A DNA stretch of 64,000 bases from Aerococcus mictus (GCF_003286595.3 NZ_CP132985.1:1054001-1118000); one strand, 5' to 3'. Numbered from the stretch's first letter, positions 8,430 through 17,202 are shown. The notes: a model not told the origin generated them from the sequence alone. Program-made: numbers and translations.

Positions 8430-8611
8430 CGTTTGTACTATGAAACATCATAGATACAAACGTCAAACTTAAGTTTGTATCTATGATGGCTAAGGATCTT
8501 AAGCGTGTCTAGCCCTCATAGAATGGATAAATTCTAAATGGGTGGCACCACCATTAATATATGCTATTAATAAGCCCATTTAGTTTTGTCCAAACTAGGT
8601 GGGCTTTTTTT
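8414..8611 (+). promoter_or_regulatory. Attenuator with cascade of alternative hairpins, copy 1
   Basis: The following pairings are visible. TAGCTAT 8414-8420 (leader Ser-Tyr codons) with ATGGCTA 8486-8492. A perfect 16-bp hairpin 8446-8461/8473-8488. ATGATGGCTA 8483-8492 with TAGCCCTCAT 8510-8519 (one mismatch). GCCCTCAT 8512-8519 with ATGGGTGGC 8538-8546 (one bulge). Antiterminator CTAAATGGG 8534-8542 with CCCATTTAG 8575-8583. Terminator 8572-8586 with 8592-8606. Successive pairings share bases, so they exclude one another. The T-box-like sequence TGGCACC lies at 8543-8549, between the antiterminator helix and a second helix 8553-8559/8565-8571. Order and exclusivity are seen; the regulatory direction is inferred. 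Confidence 0.75.
8572..8611 (+). terminator. Attenuation terminator ahead of first ABC operon
   Basis: Arms 8572-8586 and 8592-8606 form 15 pairs including two G-U, followed by seven T. It lies 94 bases before the substrate-binding protein gene, so it must be overcome for transporter expression. Confidence 0.9.
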
Positions 8612-8704
8612 ATACCTTTTGGGAGAGTGATAGTATGGAAGGTCCGTTTAGCTGTCAGAAAAAATAGCAAATCAATTGTGTTTATTTAGTTTTATGGAGG
8701 AAAA

Positions 8705-9673
8705 ATGATGAAAAAATATTTACGTTATCTAGCAGCAGGTCTCTTAACCTGTACACTAGCCGCTTGTTCAAATCAAGGCAAGGAAAGTAGTAATGATAAG
8801 GTGGATGTGGGGATTATCCAATATATGGAACATGATTCCCTACAAAGAGCCAAGGAAGGGTTCCAAGATAGCCTGAAAGAAGCCGGCTATGAAGAAGGGA
8901 AGAATTTAGCGATTGAATTCCACAATTCCCAAGGCGATCAATCGAACTTGCAAAGCATTACCCAGCAATTAAAGGGAAAAAAGGACCTGGTTTTAAGTAT
9001 TGCTACTCCAGCTGCACAAGCCATGCTCAATACTGACAAGGAGACCCCGCAATTATTTACCGCGGTTACTGATCCGGTCGGCGCTAAATTAGTTGAAAGT
9101 ATGGAAAAACCGGGTAAAAATATGACCGGTACTAGTGATATGGCTCCTGTCGGTGATGTTGTTGATTTATTATTAAAGGCTGATCCATCCATCAAAACCA
9201 TCGGGATTTTATATAACTCAAGTGAAGTAAACTCAGAAGTCCAATATGAACAAGCCAAGGAATATATCGAATCCAAGGGCTTAAAGGTCGAAAGTATGAC
9301 GGTGACATCAACTAATGAAGTCCAACAAGCGACTAAAATCTTAGCAGAAAAAGTAGATGGAATTTACCTTCCAACAGATAACACCATTGCTAATACCATT
9401 CAAACGATCGGTAAAGTCTTAATGGAGACCAAGACACCATCCGTAGCCGCTTTCGATGCTGCTATCGAAGGTTCCTTATGTGCCTATGGGGTAGACTACT
9501 ATAAATTGGGACAACAAACCGGGAATATGGCAGTGGATATTCTCAAGGGCGATAAAAAGCCTGAAGAAACTCCAGTAGAAATGTCTAAGGAACTAGTCGT
9601 TAAGGTAAATGATGAAATGGCTGCTGCCTTGGGAATGGATAGTGAAGAATTAAAGGCGCGTTTGAAGGAATAG
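8705..9673 (+). CDS. ABC transporter substrate-binding lipoprotein (TrpX-like family)
   Basis: A 322-residue exported lipoprotein of the ABC_sub_bind family. The N-terminus has a basic start, a hydrophobic stretch and a lipobox ending LAAC with Cys at about 20. The mature part is a two-lobed periplasmic-binding fold (VGIIQYMEHDSL, ATPAAQAMLNTDKETPQLFTAVTDP, YNSSEVNSEVQ, LPTDNTIA). Relatives are annotated as tryptophan or aromatic amino acid binding proteins. Here the aromatic leader peptide upstream favours an aromatic amino acid ligand, though this is inference. The start is ATG 8705 or 8708 after TGGAGG. It is closely related to the protein at 52141 and heads a substrate-binding protein/permease/ATPase operon. 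Confidence 0.88.
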   Translation: MMKKYLRYLAAGLLTCTLAACSNQGKESSNDKVDVGIIQYMEHDSLQRAKEGFQDSLKEAGYEEGKNLAIEFHNSQGDQSNLQSITQQLKGKKDLVLSIATPAAQAMLNTDKETPQLFTAVTDPVGAKLVESMEKPGKNMTGTSDMAPVGDVVDLLLKADPSIKTIGILYNSSEVNSEVQYEQAKEYIESKGLKVESMTVTSTNEVQQATKILAEKVDGIYLPTDNTIANTIQTIGKVLMETKTPSVAAFDAAIEGSLCAYGVDYYKLGQQTGNMAVDILKGDKKPEETPVEMSKELVVKVNDEMAAALGMDSEELKARLKE

Positions 9674-9754
9674 TAATCAAAGCGATCAATAATTATTAAA
9701 GGAAATGAAAGTTAAATAGCCAGATAAGGCATATTTAGAAGAGGTGTAAAAAGA

Positions 9755-10639
9755 ATGGATTTAATGATATCTAGTGTTTCGCAGGGAATGATGTGGTCAA
9801 TTTTGGCCATTGGGGTATATATTACTTTTAGAATCTTAGGCTTAGCCGACTTATCAGCAGAGGGGAGTTTCCCTCTGGGGGCGGCAGTTTGTGCTAAATT
9901 ATTAGTTAATCAGGTTCATCCCTTTTTAGCGGTTCTAGCGGCTCTTCTAGCCGGTGCTCTGGCTGGCTTTCTAACAGGTTTTATGACCACAAAGATGAAA
10001 ATACCGACCCTCTTAGCAGGAATTTTGACCATGACTGGACTTTATTCCATTAATTTAAGGGTCATGGGTCAAGCTAATACTCCCTTACTAGGAGAAAAAA
10101 CTTTGTTAACTTCCTTAGAGAACTTAGGCTTATCGACAACATGGTCACCATTTTTACTAGGCTTATTAACCGTCATGGTTATTGTTTTAGGACTTGTGAT
10201 TTTTATGGGCACTGAGTACGGATTGAGTTTAATTGCAACTGGTGATAATGCCTTAATGGCAGAAGCTAACGGGATTCGAACGGACCACGTGCAATTAGTG
10301 GGCTACATGATTTCCAATGCCTTGATTGCTCTATCAGGGGCTTTAATCGCTCAGTATAACGGCTATGCTGACCTATCAATGGGAACCGGAACCATCGTCA
10401 TTGGTCTAGCTGCCATTGTGATTGGCGAAGTCTTATTAAGCCAAGTAAAATTACCAAGTCGTTTATTGTCAATTATTTTGGGTGCGATTATCTACCGAGT
10501 AATTATCGACTTAATCATGAAATATATTCCGATTTTACCAAGTGATATCAAGATACTATCCGCCATAGTCTTAGCAATTATCCTATGGGGCCCACAAGTA
10601 GAATGGAAGACTAAGAAAAGCGCTCATTTAAATGATTAA
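9755..10639 (+). CDS. ABC transporter permease (TrpY-like)
   Basis: A 294-residue inner-membrane translocator with eight or more hydrophobic segments, related to branched-chain-type permeases. Marked motifs are ADLSAEGSFPLGAAVCAKL (about 30-48), LAGILTMTGLYSINLRVMGQANTP (about 87-110) and NALMAEANGIRTD (about 164-176), the last being the likely coupling segment that touches the ATPase. The paralogue at 53099 matches across the whole length. It lies 81 bases after the binding-protein gene and overlaps the first possible start of the ATPase gene. It forms the membrane channel of the importer. Confidence 0.9.
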   Translation: MDLMISSVSQGMMWSILAIGVYITFRILGLADLSAEGSFPLGAAVCAKLLVNQVHPFLAVLAALLAGALAGFLTGFMTTKMKIPTLLAGILTMTGLYSINLRVMGQANTPLLGEKTLLTSLENLGLSTTWSPFLLGLLTVMVIVLGLVIFMGTEYGLSLIATGDNALMAEANGIRTDHVQLVGYMISNALIALSGALIAQYNGYADLSMGTGTIVIGLAAIVIGEVLLSQVKLPSRLLSIILGAIIYRVIIDLIMKYIPILPSDIKILSAIVLAIILWGPQVEWKTKKSAHLND

Positions 10640-10655
10640 AGAAAGGAAAATGATC

Positions 10656-11462
10656 ATGAATGAATTAGTTCAATTAAAGAATTTAAATAAGGTATTTCAA
10701 ACGCAATCGAGTAAACCCCATCAGGTCATTAAAGATTTAAATCTTTCGATTAAAGATAACGATTTTATTAGTGTTATTGGCAGCAACGGCGCAGGAAAAT
10801 CAACCATGATGAATCTTATTGCCGGAACGATTCCTTTGAGCTCTGGACAGATTTATTTAGACGACCGTGAAATTTCTGCTTTACCAGCTTATAAACGCGC
10901 AAAAATGATTAGTCGGGTCTTTCAAGACCCACAAATGGGCACAGCGAAATCCCTTAGCGTAGAAGAAAACTTAGCCATTGCTTATAAGCGAGGACACAAG
11001 CGCAGCTTTCAAACATCTATTACAAAAGATATGCGCGAAGAATTTCGCTCCCGTTTAAGTACCTTAGGCATGGGTTTAGAAAACCGGATGCAAGAACGGG
11101 TAAGTTCCTTATCAGGGGGCCAACGTCAAGTCTTAACTTTACTTATGGCTGTCTTACAAACTCCAAAACTATTACTTCTTGACGAGCATACGGCTGCCTT
11201 AGATCCGCGCACAAGTGCAATGGTAATGTCTTTAACCCAAGACTTGGTCAGCCAATATCAACTGACTACTCTAATGATCACCCATGATATGAATGATGCG
11301 CTAGCTTATGGCAATCGTTTAATCATGCTTCATGATGGCCAAGTAGTTGTTGATATCTCTGGAGAAGAGAAAGAAAATTGTAGTATTGACGACTTACTAC
11401 AACTCTTCCATCATAATGTCGGTGAAAGTCTCAATAATGATGAGTTATTATTAGCTAATTAA
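10656..11462 (+). CDS. ABC transporter ATP-binding protein (TrpZ-like)
   Basis: A cytosolic ATPase of 268 residues from the start I prefer, the ATG at 10656, which has a GAAAGGA site 8 bases upstream. ATGs at 10632 and 10650 are in frame but badly placed. It shows Walker A GSNGAGKST, the signature LSGGQRQVL, Walker B LLLLDEHTAALDP and the switch histidine in MITHDMNDA. The Walker B region reads DEHTAAL rather than the common DEPTSAL; the paralogue at 54003 reads DEHIAAL, so this is a family trait. It powers the importer with the two genes upstream. Confidence 0.93.
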   Translation: MNELVQLKNLNKVFQTQSSKPHQVIKDLNLSIKDNDFISVIGSNGAGKSTMMNLIAGTIPLSSGQIYLDDREISALPAYKRAKMISRVFQDPQMGTAKSLSVEENLAIAYKRGHKRSFQTSITKDMREEFRSRLSTLGMGLENRMQERVSSLSGGQRQVLTLLMAVLQTPKLLLLDEHTAALDPRTSAMVMSLTQDLVSQYQLTTLMITHDMNDALAYGNRLIMLHDGQVVVDISGEEKENCSIDDLLQLFHHNVGESLNNDELLLAN

Positions 11463-11549
11463 GTAAAGCCAAATCCTTTTAATGAAAGCACTTTTTAGGT
11501 ATACTGAGATTACATTTTTAACTGTATTCTGAGATGAAGGGAGATAACA

Positions 11550-13031
11550 ATGGATATTAAAGACCTTAAACTTGAAAAGCGTTATCAATTGTTAATCAAT
11601 GGTGAATGGACTAATGGCAGTGGGCAAGACACGATTGAAGATTATAGCCCAGCAAATGGCGAAAAATTAGCTGAAATTACCGATGCCACTGAGGAAGATG
11701 TCAATCAAGCCGTTGCTGCTGCCCGCCAAGCCTTTCCAAAATGGGGAAGAACGGATGTCAAAGAAAGAGCCAAAACTCTTAATCAAATTGCAGATGTTAT
11801 CGAAGATAACCAAGAGCGTTTGGCTTTAATTGAAACCCTGGATAATGGTAAGCCGATTCGAGAAACCCAAGGAGCTGATATTCCTTTAGCAGCTGACCAT
11901 TTTCGTTACTTCGCTAGTGTTATTCGTAGCGAGGAAGATAGTTTTAAAATGTTAGACGACAATACCTTATCCATGGTTCTCCGGGAACCAATTGGCGTTG
12001 TCGGCCAGATTATTCCTTGGAACTTTCCTTTTTTAATGGCGGCCTGGAAAATAGCGCCAGCTTTAGCAGCGGGGGATACCATTGTATTAAAACCCTCCTC
12101 TTCCACTTCTCTAAGCGTTTTAGAGTTAGCTAAATTAATCAATGATCTCTTACCAAAGGGTGTATTAAATATTATTACTGGGAGCGGTTCAAAGAGTGGG
12201 GAATACCTCCAACACCATCCAGATATTGATAAAATCGCCTTTACCGGGTCAACTTCGGTTGGCCGCCAAGTAGGGATTTCAGCAGCTGAAAACCTCATCC
12301 CAGCTACCCTGGAATTAGGCGGAAAATCGGCCAATATTTTCTTTGAAGATATGGATATGGAACAAGCCTTAGAAGGAGCTCAATTGGGTATCTTATTCAA
12401 TCAAGGGGAAGTATGCTCAGCAGGATCACGAATTTTAGTGCAAGAATCGATTTATGATGAATTTATCGGTCGCTTAAAAGAAGAATTTAAAAAGGTGAAA
12501 GTTGGTTTGCCTTGGGAAAAGGACACCCAATTAGGTGCCCAAGCTAGTCAAGCGCAACATCAAAAGGTGAGCGAATACATTCAAGTAGCTTTAGATGAAG
12601 GAGCTGAAATTATTACCGGTGGTCATTCAGCTTCAGAAGGAGACCTTGAAAAGGGCTATTACTTTGAACCAACCTTACTTCTGGCAGACAATAGTATGCG
12701 GGTGGCGCAAGAAGAAATTTTTGGCCCTGTTGCTACTGTGATTAAATTTAAAGACGTCGACGACGCCATCCGTATTGCTAATGATAGTGACTATGGCTTA
12801 GCAGGAGGTGTATTTACTAAAAATTTAGATACCGCCTTTAAGGTAGCTCGTGGAGTAAGAACGGGACGAATTTGGATTAATACCTATAATAGCTTTGAAG
12901 CTGGGGCACCATTTGGGGGCTACAAGGATTCAGGGATTGGTCGAGAAACTCATAAAATGATTCTCAATGCCTATACCCAAGCAAAAAATATCTATATTAA
13001 TTTAGCTGATGGCAGATCAGGAATGTATTAA
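11550..13031 (+). CDS. NAD(P)-dependent aldehyde dehydrogenase
   Basis: A 493-residue soluble enzyme oxidising an aldehyde to its acid. It contains the cofactor-binding IPWNFPFLMAAWKIAPALAAG and LKPSSSTSLS stretches, FTGSTSVGR, the general-base glutamate in LELGGKSANIFFED (about residue 255), and the catalytic cysteine in FNQGEVCSAGSR (about residue 290). Length is normal for the class. It stands alone between the ABC operon and a strong terminator, with a GAAGGGAG site before ATG 11550. The substrate cannot be told; acetaldehyde, betaine aldehyde or similar are all open. Confidence 0.92.
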   Translation: MDIKDLKLEKRYQLLINGEWTNGSGQDTIEDYSPANGEKLAEITDATEEDVNQAVAAARQAFPKWGRTDVKERAKTLNQIADVIEDNQERLALIETLDNGKPIRETQGADIPLAADHFRYFASVIRSEEDSFKMLDDNTLSMVLREPIGVVGQIIPWNFPFLMAAWKIAPALAAGDTIVLKPSSSTSLSVLELAKLINDLLPKGVLNIITGSGSKSGEYLQHHPDIDKIAFTGSTSVGRQVGISAAENLIPATLELGGKSANIFFEDMDMEQALEGAQLGILFNQGEVCSAGSRILVQESIYDEFIGRLKEEFKKVKVGLPWEKDTQLGAQASQAQHQKVSEYIQVALDEGAEIITGGHSASEGDLEKGYYFEPTLLLADNSMRVAQEEIFGPVATVIKFKDVDDAIRIANDSDYGLAGGVFTKNLDTAFKVARGVRTGRIWINTYNSFEAGAPFGGYKDSGIGRETHKMILNAYTQAKNIYINLADGRSGMY

Positions 13032-13092
13032 TCATTGGCTAAGTTGATCGATGCAGACCTAGAAAAGCTAATTAAATAGTAAAACAACAAGA

Positions 13093-13152
13093 ACTAGAAA
13101 GTGCTACTTCACTTGGTTAAAGAGACAAGTTGTAGCACTTCTAGTCTTTTTT
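13093..13152 (+). terminator. Terminator after aldehyde dehydrogenase
   Basis: ACTAGAAAGTGCTAC at 13093-13107 is complementary to GTAGCACTTCTAGT at 13132-13145 with one bulge, followed by CTTTTTTC. Confidence 0.9.
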
Positions 13153-13195
13153 CTTTGCATCTTAAAGGTGAAATATCCCTAAGCCTCTAGAAAAT

Positions 13196-13205
13196 TTGTT
13201 ATAAT
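13196..13205 (+). promoter_or_regulatory. Extended -10 promoter of the recQ-truB-ribF group
   Basis: TTGTTATAAT just before recQ has a TG dinucleotide upstream of TATAAT (13200-13205), the extended -10 form. No good -35 is visible. Confidence 0.5.
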
Positions 13206-13234
13206 AAAAAAACGTGATGGAGAGGGAGGTTTCT

Positions 13235-15025
13235 ATGCTAATTGAGCATGCTTTGGAAAAATATTTTGGCTATAAAACGTTTCGCCCCGGACAAAAGGAA
13301 CTCATTGAGAGTATTCTAGCTGGTCGCGATAGTTTGGGGATTCTACCCACTGGCGGAGGCAAATCAATTTGCTATCAATTACCTGCTTTAATCTTACCTG
13401 GTATTACTTTAGTAATCTCTCCTTTAATCTCATTAATGAAGGACCAAGTAGATAGTCTTAATGAACATGGAATTCATAGTGTCTATCTAAACTCCAGTCT
13501 ATCCAGTGAGGATTATTTTGCTGTCCTGGAAAGGATCAATTCTGGACATGTCAAGCTGATTTATATATCACCAGAAAGGTTAAAGAGCGAGTCTTTTCTA
13601 CAATTAGCTAATGACTTACCCTTAGATCAAATAGCTATTGATGAAGCCCACTGTGTTTCCCAATGGGGACACGACTTTAGAGCCTCTTATAGAGAGATTG
13701 CTAACTTTATTGGTCTGTTAAATCACCGACCGGTTGTCAGTGCCTTTACAGCCACAGCTACCAATCGGGTTCAACAGGATATTATTCATCAATTGGCTCT
13801 TGAGAACCCCTATGTCCTCATTAATTCCTTTGATCGTCCCAACCTGACTTTTGAGGTAATGGAACCAGAATCAAAGAAGAAGACTGTAATGGATTTAATA
13901 GATAAAGAAGAAGCAGCTATCATTTATGCTTCTTCTCGAAAAACTGTTGATCGTTTGAGTGAATGGCTAAGTGACCAAGGCCTTCCGGTGAGCGCTTACC
14001 ATGCGGGAATGAGCCCAGCAGACCGTATGGCTTCGCAAAATGACTTTATCTATGAGCGTACTAATATCATTGTAGCAACCAATGCCTTTGGGATGGGAAT
14101 TGATAAACCTGATGTTCGGCGGGTGATCCATTATAACTTGCCCACTAATTTAGAGAGTTACTACCAAGAAGCAGGCCGGGCAGGCAGAGACGGCTTGCCG
14201 GCTAGAGCCATTCTTCTCTACAGCCCCAAGGATATCTTGACCGCTAAATTTTTAATTAGTCAAAGCAATGATCCCACTAGTGAAGGTCGCTTAAATGATA
14301 TGATTAATTATGCAACGACCTCTTCCTGCTTGAGACAACACATTTTAGCCTACTTCGGTCAGGAAGCTCCTGACCATTGCCAAAATTGCTCCAATTGTTT
14401 GCAGCAAGTCAAAAAGGTTGATGTCAGTCGAGAAGGACAAATGATCCTCTCTTGTATTGTTAGAATGGCTTATCCTTATGGCATGACCCTAGTCACAGAT
14501 GTTTTAAAAGGTAAAAAACTCCAAAAAATTAAAGAGAAACATTTTGACCAATTATCAACCTATGCTTTGTTAAAAGACATGAATGAGCAAACAATTAAGA
14601 ATATTATTTCTCAATTAATTTCTGAAGGGGCCTTGGCGGTTAATGAATATAAGGGACTTAGCCTTACGAAAAAGGCGCTACCTATTCTAAAAGGAAATAA
14701 GTGCCTTTATATTAAAGAATCTGCCTATATTCGATCAGAAAATAAAACGAAGACTAGTCAGAAAGCTCAATCATTGACTGATCATTTATCGCCAGAAGAT
14801 GAAGAATTATTTGAAGCACTTCGTGAATTACGCTATAGTTTAGCTAGTGAAGAAAATGTTCCTGCCTATATTATTTTTAATAACCAGAGTCTTCTTGATA
14901 TGGTGGAAATAAAGCCTAAGAACTATCATGAATTTCTTGATATTAGCGGGGTAGGTCCAGTAAAGGCAGATAAATATGCAGATGACTTCTGTCAGTTAAT
15001 CGAAGATTTTGTAAGTATTAAATAA
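13235..15025 (+). CDS. recQ: ATP-dependent DNA helicase RecQ
   Basis: A 3'-5' DNA helicase of 596 residues. I place the start at ATG 13235 because GAGAGGGAGG precedes it; the GTG at 13214 and ATG at 13217 lie upstream of that site. Walker A GGGKS is at 40-44 and DEAH at 136-139, followed by the motif VI region QEAGRAGRDG. A zinc-binding cluster (CLRQH, then C-x2-C-x2-C near 385-395), an RQC winged helix and a C-terminal HRDC domain (about 515-590) complete the full RecQ architecture. It lies 14 bases ahead of truB. Confidence 0.95.
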   Translation: MLIEHALEKYFGYKTFRPGQKELIESILAGRDSLGILPTGGGKSICYQLPALILPGITLVISPLISLMKDQVDSLNEHGIHSVYLNSSLSSEDYFAVLERINSGHVKLIYISPERLKSESFLQLANDLPLDQIAIDEAHCVSQWGHDFRASYREIANFIGLLNHRPVVSAFTATATNRVQQDIIHQLALENPYVLINSFDRPNLTFEVMEPESKKKTVMDLIDKEEAAIIYASSRKTVDRLSEWLSDQGLPVSAYHAGMSPADRMASQNDFIYERTNIIVATNAFGMGIDKPDVRRVIHYNLPTNLESYYQEAGRAGRDGLPARAILLYSPKDILTAKFLISQSNDPTSEGRLNDMINYATTSSCLRQHILAYFGQEAPDHCQNCSNCLQQVKKVDVSREGQMILSCIVRMAYPYGMTLVTDVLKGKKLQKIKEKHFDQLSTYALLKDMNEQTIKNIISQLISEGALAVNEYKGLSLTKKALPILKGNKCLYIKESAYIRSENKTKTSQKAQSLTDHLSPEDEELFEALRELRYSLASEENVPAYIIFNNQSLLDMVEIKPKNYHEFLDISGVGPVKADKYADDFCQLIEDFVSIK

Positions 15026-15039
15026 TAGGAGGTGAAGCC

Positions 15040-15951
15040 ATGGATGGCATAATTCCTTTATGGAAGGAAAGAGGGATGACTAGTCACGATTGTGTCAATG
15101 CCTTACGTAAATTGTTAAAGACCAGACGGGTGGGACATACCGGTACCTTGGATCCCAATGTGAGTGGCGTATTGCCAATTTGTGTGAATAAGGCGACAAA
15201 AATGGCTAATTGGATCACTGATAAGGAAAAGGTCTATCAAGGAGAAATTACCTTAGGTTTTCAAACAGAAACAGAAGATTTGGACGGAAAAATTGTTCGC
15301 CAAACGCCTGTGAAGGAAGCTGTCGATGGACAGCTTATTCAAAAAGCTATGGATAGCATGTTAGGTACAATTACTCAAGTCCCTCCCATGTATTCTGCTG
15401 TTAAGGTTAACGGTCGAAAGTTATATGACTATGCCCGCCATGGTGAGAAGGTTGACCGCCCGAAAAGACTGGTTAATGTCTATGAATTTGACCTTATAAA
15501 GCCCTGCCGATACGATCAAGGCCAGCAAGTGCAAAGTTTTAATTTTCGCGTCCGGTGTGGCAAGGGGACATATGTGAGGACCCTTGCTTCAGACTTAGGA
15601 GAGGCACTAGGCTATGCTGCGACCATGACTGACCTTAGTCGGATAGCCTCGAGCCCCTTTACCCAATCACAATGCTTTACTTTATCTGAAATTGAAGATC
15701 AAATTAGTCAAGGAAAAAATGATTTTATTTTTCCCATCGATTTTTTGATCCAAGACTTAGTTCATATTGAGATTAGTGGCAAATTAGAAAAACTCGTCAG
15801 CAACGGGGCGGTTTTAAATAAAAATAATTTGGCCGAAGAATATCGAGACCAATTGCCGGTGGCTTTTTATGGCCAGCAAGGACTCATGGCTATTTATGGA
15901 CAACATCCCAGTGATGAAGAACAAATGAAACCGTTAAAAATGCTGATATAA
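15040..15951 (+). CDS. truB: tRNA pseudouridine-55 synthase TruB
   Basis: A 303-residue enzyme making pseudouridine at position 55 of the tRNA T-loop. The catalytic aspartate is D38 in GTLDPNVSGVLP, and the GKGTYVRTLASDLGE stretch of the family lies near residue 180. The C-terminal part resembles a degenerate PUA domain. The start is ATG 15040 after AGGAGGTGA. The pairing truB-ribF is standard in Firmicutes; here rbfA is separated from truB, with the ABC operon, an aldehyde dehydrogenase and recQ between them. Confidence 0.97.
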   Translation: MDGIIPLWKERGMTSHDCVNALRKLLKTRRVGHTGTLDPNVSGVLPICVNKATKMANWITDKEKVYQGEITLGFQTETEDLDGKIVRQTPVKEAVDGQLIQKAMDSMLGTITQVPPMYSAVKVNGRKLYDYARHGEKVDRPKRLVNVYEFDLIKPCRYDQGQQVQSFNFRVRCGKGTYVRTLASDLGEALGYAATMTDLSRIASSPFTQSQCFTLSEIEDQISQGKNDFIFPIDFLIQDLVHIEISGKLEKLVSNGAVLNKNNLAEEYRDQLPVAFYGQQGLMAIYGQHPSDEEQMKPLKMLI

Positions 15952-15978
15952 CTGATGACTTTAACAATGAGGTGTCTT

Positions 15979-16935
15979 ATGCAAGTAATAACCATTCATC
16001 ATCCCATAGATCAGAATCTTAAAAATAATGAGGGCATCGTTTTAGCTTTGGGTTTTTTTGATGGTGTCCACCGTGGCCATCAAGCAGTGATTAAAGCTGC
16101 AAGGAAGGAAGCCTTCAAACGCAAGCTTCCATTAGCAGTGATGACATTTAATATTTCACCTTTAATTGTTAATCAAGACCTTCACCCTAATCAAATGAAA
16201 TACCTGACGCAAAATCAAGAAAAGATGCTTTTACTTGAGACTTTTGGGGTAGATCGGGTTTACTTAGTTGATTATACCAGTGCCTTTTCTAATCAAAGCC
16301 CCAAAGCTTTCGTTGATAATTATCTGGTTGGCTTAAATGCTAAGGTAGTTGTTGCGGGCTTTGATTATACCTATGGAGCTAAAGCCATAGCTAATATGAA
16401 AAACTTGCCAGACTATGCTGAAGATCGCTTCAAAATTATTGAAGTCCCCGTATTGAATGAAAATAATAATAAAATTGCTTCCAAACAGATTCGCAAGGAG
16501 CTAACTGAGGGATCATTGGAAGAAGCTAACCAGGCGCTGGGCTATCCTTATTTCTTCCGTGGTTTGGTCATTAACGGCTTTAAACGAGGCCGTACCCTAG
16601 GCTTTCCAACGGCTAATATCTATACCCAGGCCAGTACTTTAATTCCCAAAGTTGGTGTTTATTTGGTTCAATGTCAAATCAACCATCAGCTATTCTGGGG
16701 GATGGCTTCCATTGGATATAATGTCACTTTTGGTGATGATAATGACAAGACCATTGAAATTAACTTGTTTGATTTTGAGTCAGAAATTTATGGTGAAGAA
16801 ATGCTGGTATTTTGGTACGAATATTTACGGGGTGAAAAGAAATTCTCTAGTGTAGAGGCTATGGTGGAACAGTTGAATCAAGATAAAAGTGACTGCCTAA
16901 GTCGTCTACAAAAATATGAAAATTATCAAAACTAA
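15979..16935 (+). CDS. ribF: Bifunctional riboflavin kinase/FAD synthetase
   Basis: Makes FMN and then FAD from riboflavin and ATP. From the ATG at 15979, preceded by GAGGTG at 15969-15974, it has 318 residues; the upstream ATG at 15955 has no site. The N-terminal nucleotidyltransferase domain shows LGFFDGVHRGHQAV (about 24-37). The C-terminal kinase domain shows KRGRTLGFPTANI near residue 205 and a later IGYNVTFGDD segment where most relatives have a GxNPTF-like motif. It is followed by a terminator. FAD and FMN made here would supply the flavoprotein at 55791. Confidence 0.96.
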   Translation: MQVITIHHPIDQNLKNNEGIVLALGFFDGVHRGHQAVIKAARKEAFKRKLPLAVMTFNISPLIVNQDLHPNQMKYLTQNQEKMLLLETFGVDRVYLVDYTSAFSNQSPKAFVDNYLVGLNAKVVVAGFDYTYGAKAIANMKNLPDYAEDRFKIIEVPVLNENNNKIASKQIRKELTEGSLEEANQALGYPYFFRGLVINGFKRGRTLGFPTANIYTQASTLIPKVGVYLVQCQINHQLFWGMASIGYNVTFGDDNDKTIEINLFDFESEIYGEEMLVFWYEYLRGEKKFSSVEAMVEQLNQDKSDCLSRLQKYENYQN

Positions 16936-16942
16936 ATTCTCT

Positions 16943-16974
16943 AAAAAGTTGGTGTCGATTTGCCAACTTTTTTT
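16943..16974 (+). terminator. Terminator after ribF
   Basis: AAAAGTTGG 16944-16952 pairs with CCAACTTTT 16963-16971, followed by more T. Confidence 0.88.
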
Positions 16975-16976
16975 AT

Positions 16977-17160
16977 TTTGTCATTTTTGTATGAGGCTAG
17001 GGACCGATCCAAGGTAAAGGTTGAGTCGCTAGTAAGTTATCACTGCCAGCTGTTATTACTAAGTAAGGGCTATCTTTTAACATTACCTATGAAATTGTTT
17101 TGCTAAAGGTCAAAATAGGAATTGTAATGACTAGGAAATTCTTTGAAAAACAGTTTGACT
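16977..17160. other. Spacer between ribF and the heat-shock promoter
   Basis: About 180 bases with no open frame of note, no repeat and no RNA-like fold that I could see. Confidence 0.5.
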
Positions 17161-17164
17161 TTTA

Positions 17165-17193
17165 TTGACATATGCACTTAACCATGTTAGTAT
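17165..17193 (+). promoter_or_regulatory. Sigma-A promoter of the hrcA operon
   Basis: TTGACA at 17165-17170 and TAGTAT at 17188-17193 have a 17-base spacer. The predicted transcription start is near 17200, immediately ahead of the CIRCE element. Confidence 0.88.
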
Positions 17194-17202
17194 ATAGATA
17201 TG

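Noticed and set aside
8330..8611. Calling the whole first leader a canonical T-box riboswitch
   Set aside because: Only the TGGCACC bulge fits. There is no stem I with specifier codon, the space is used by a leader peptide and a 16-bp hairpin, and copy 2 lacks the bulge.
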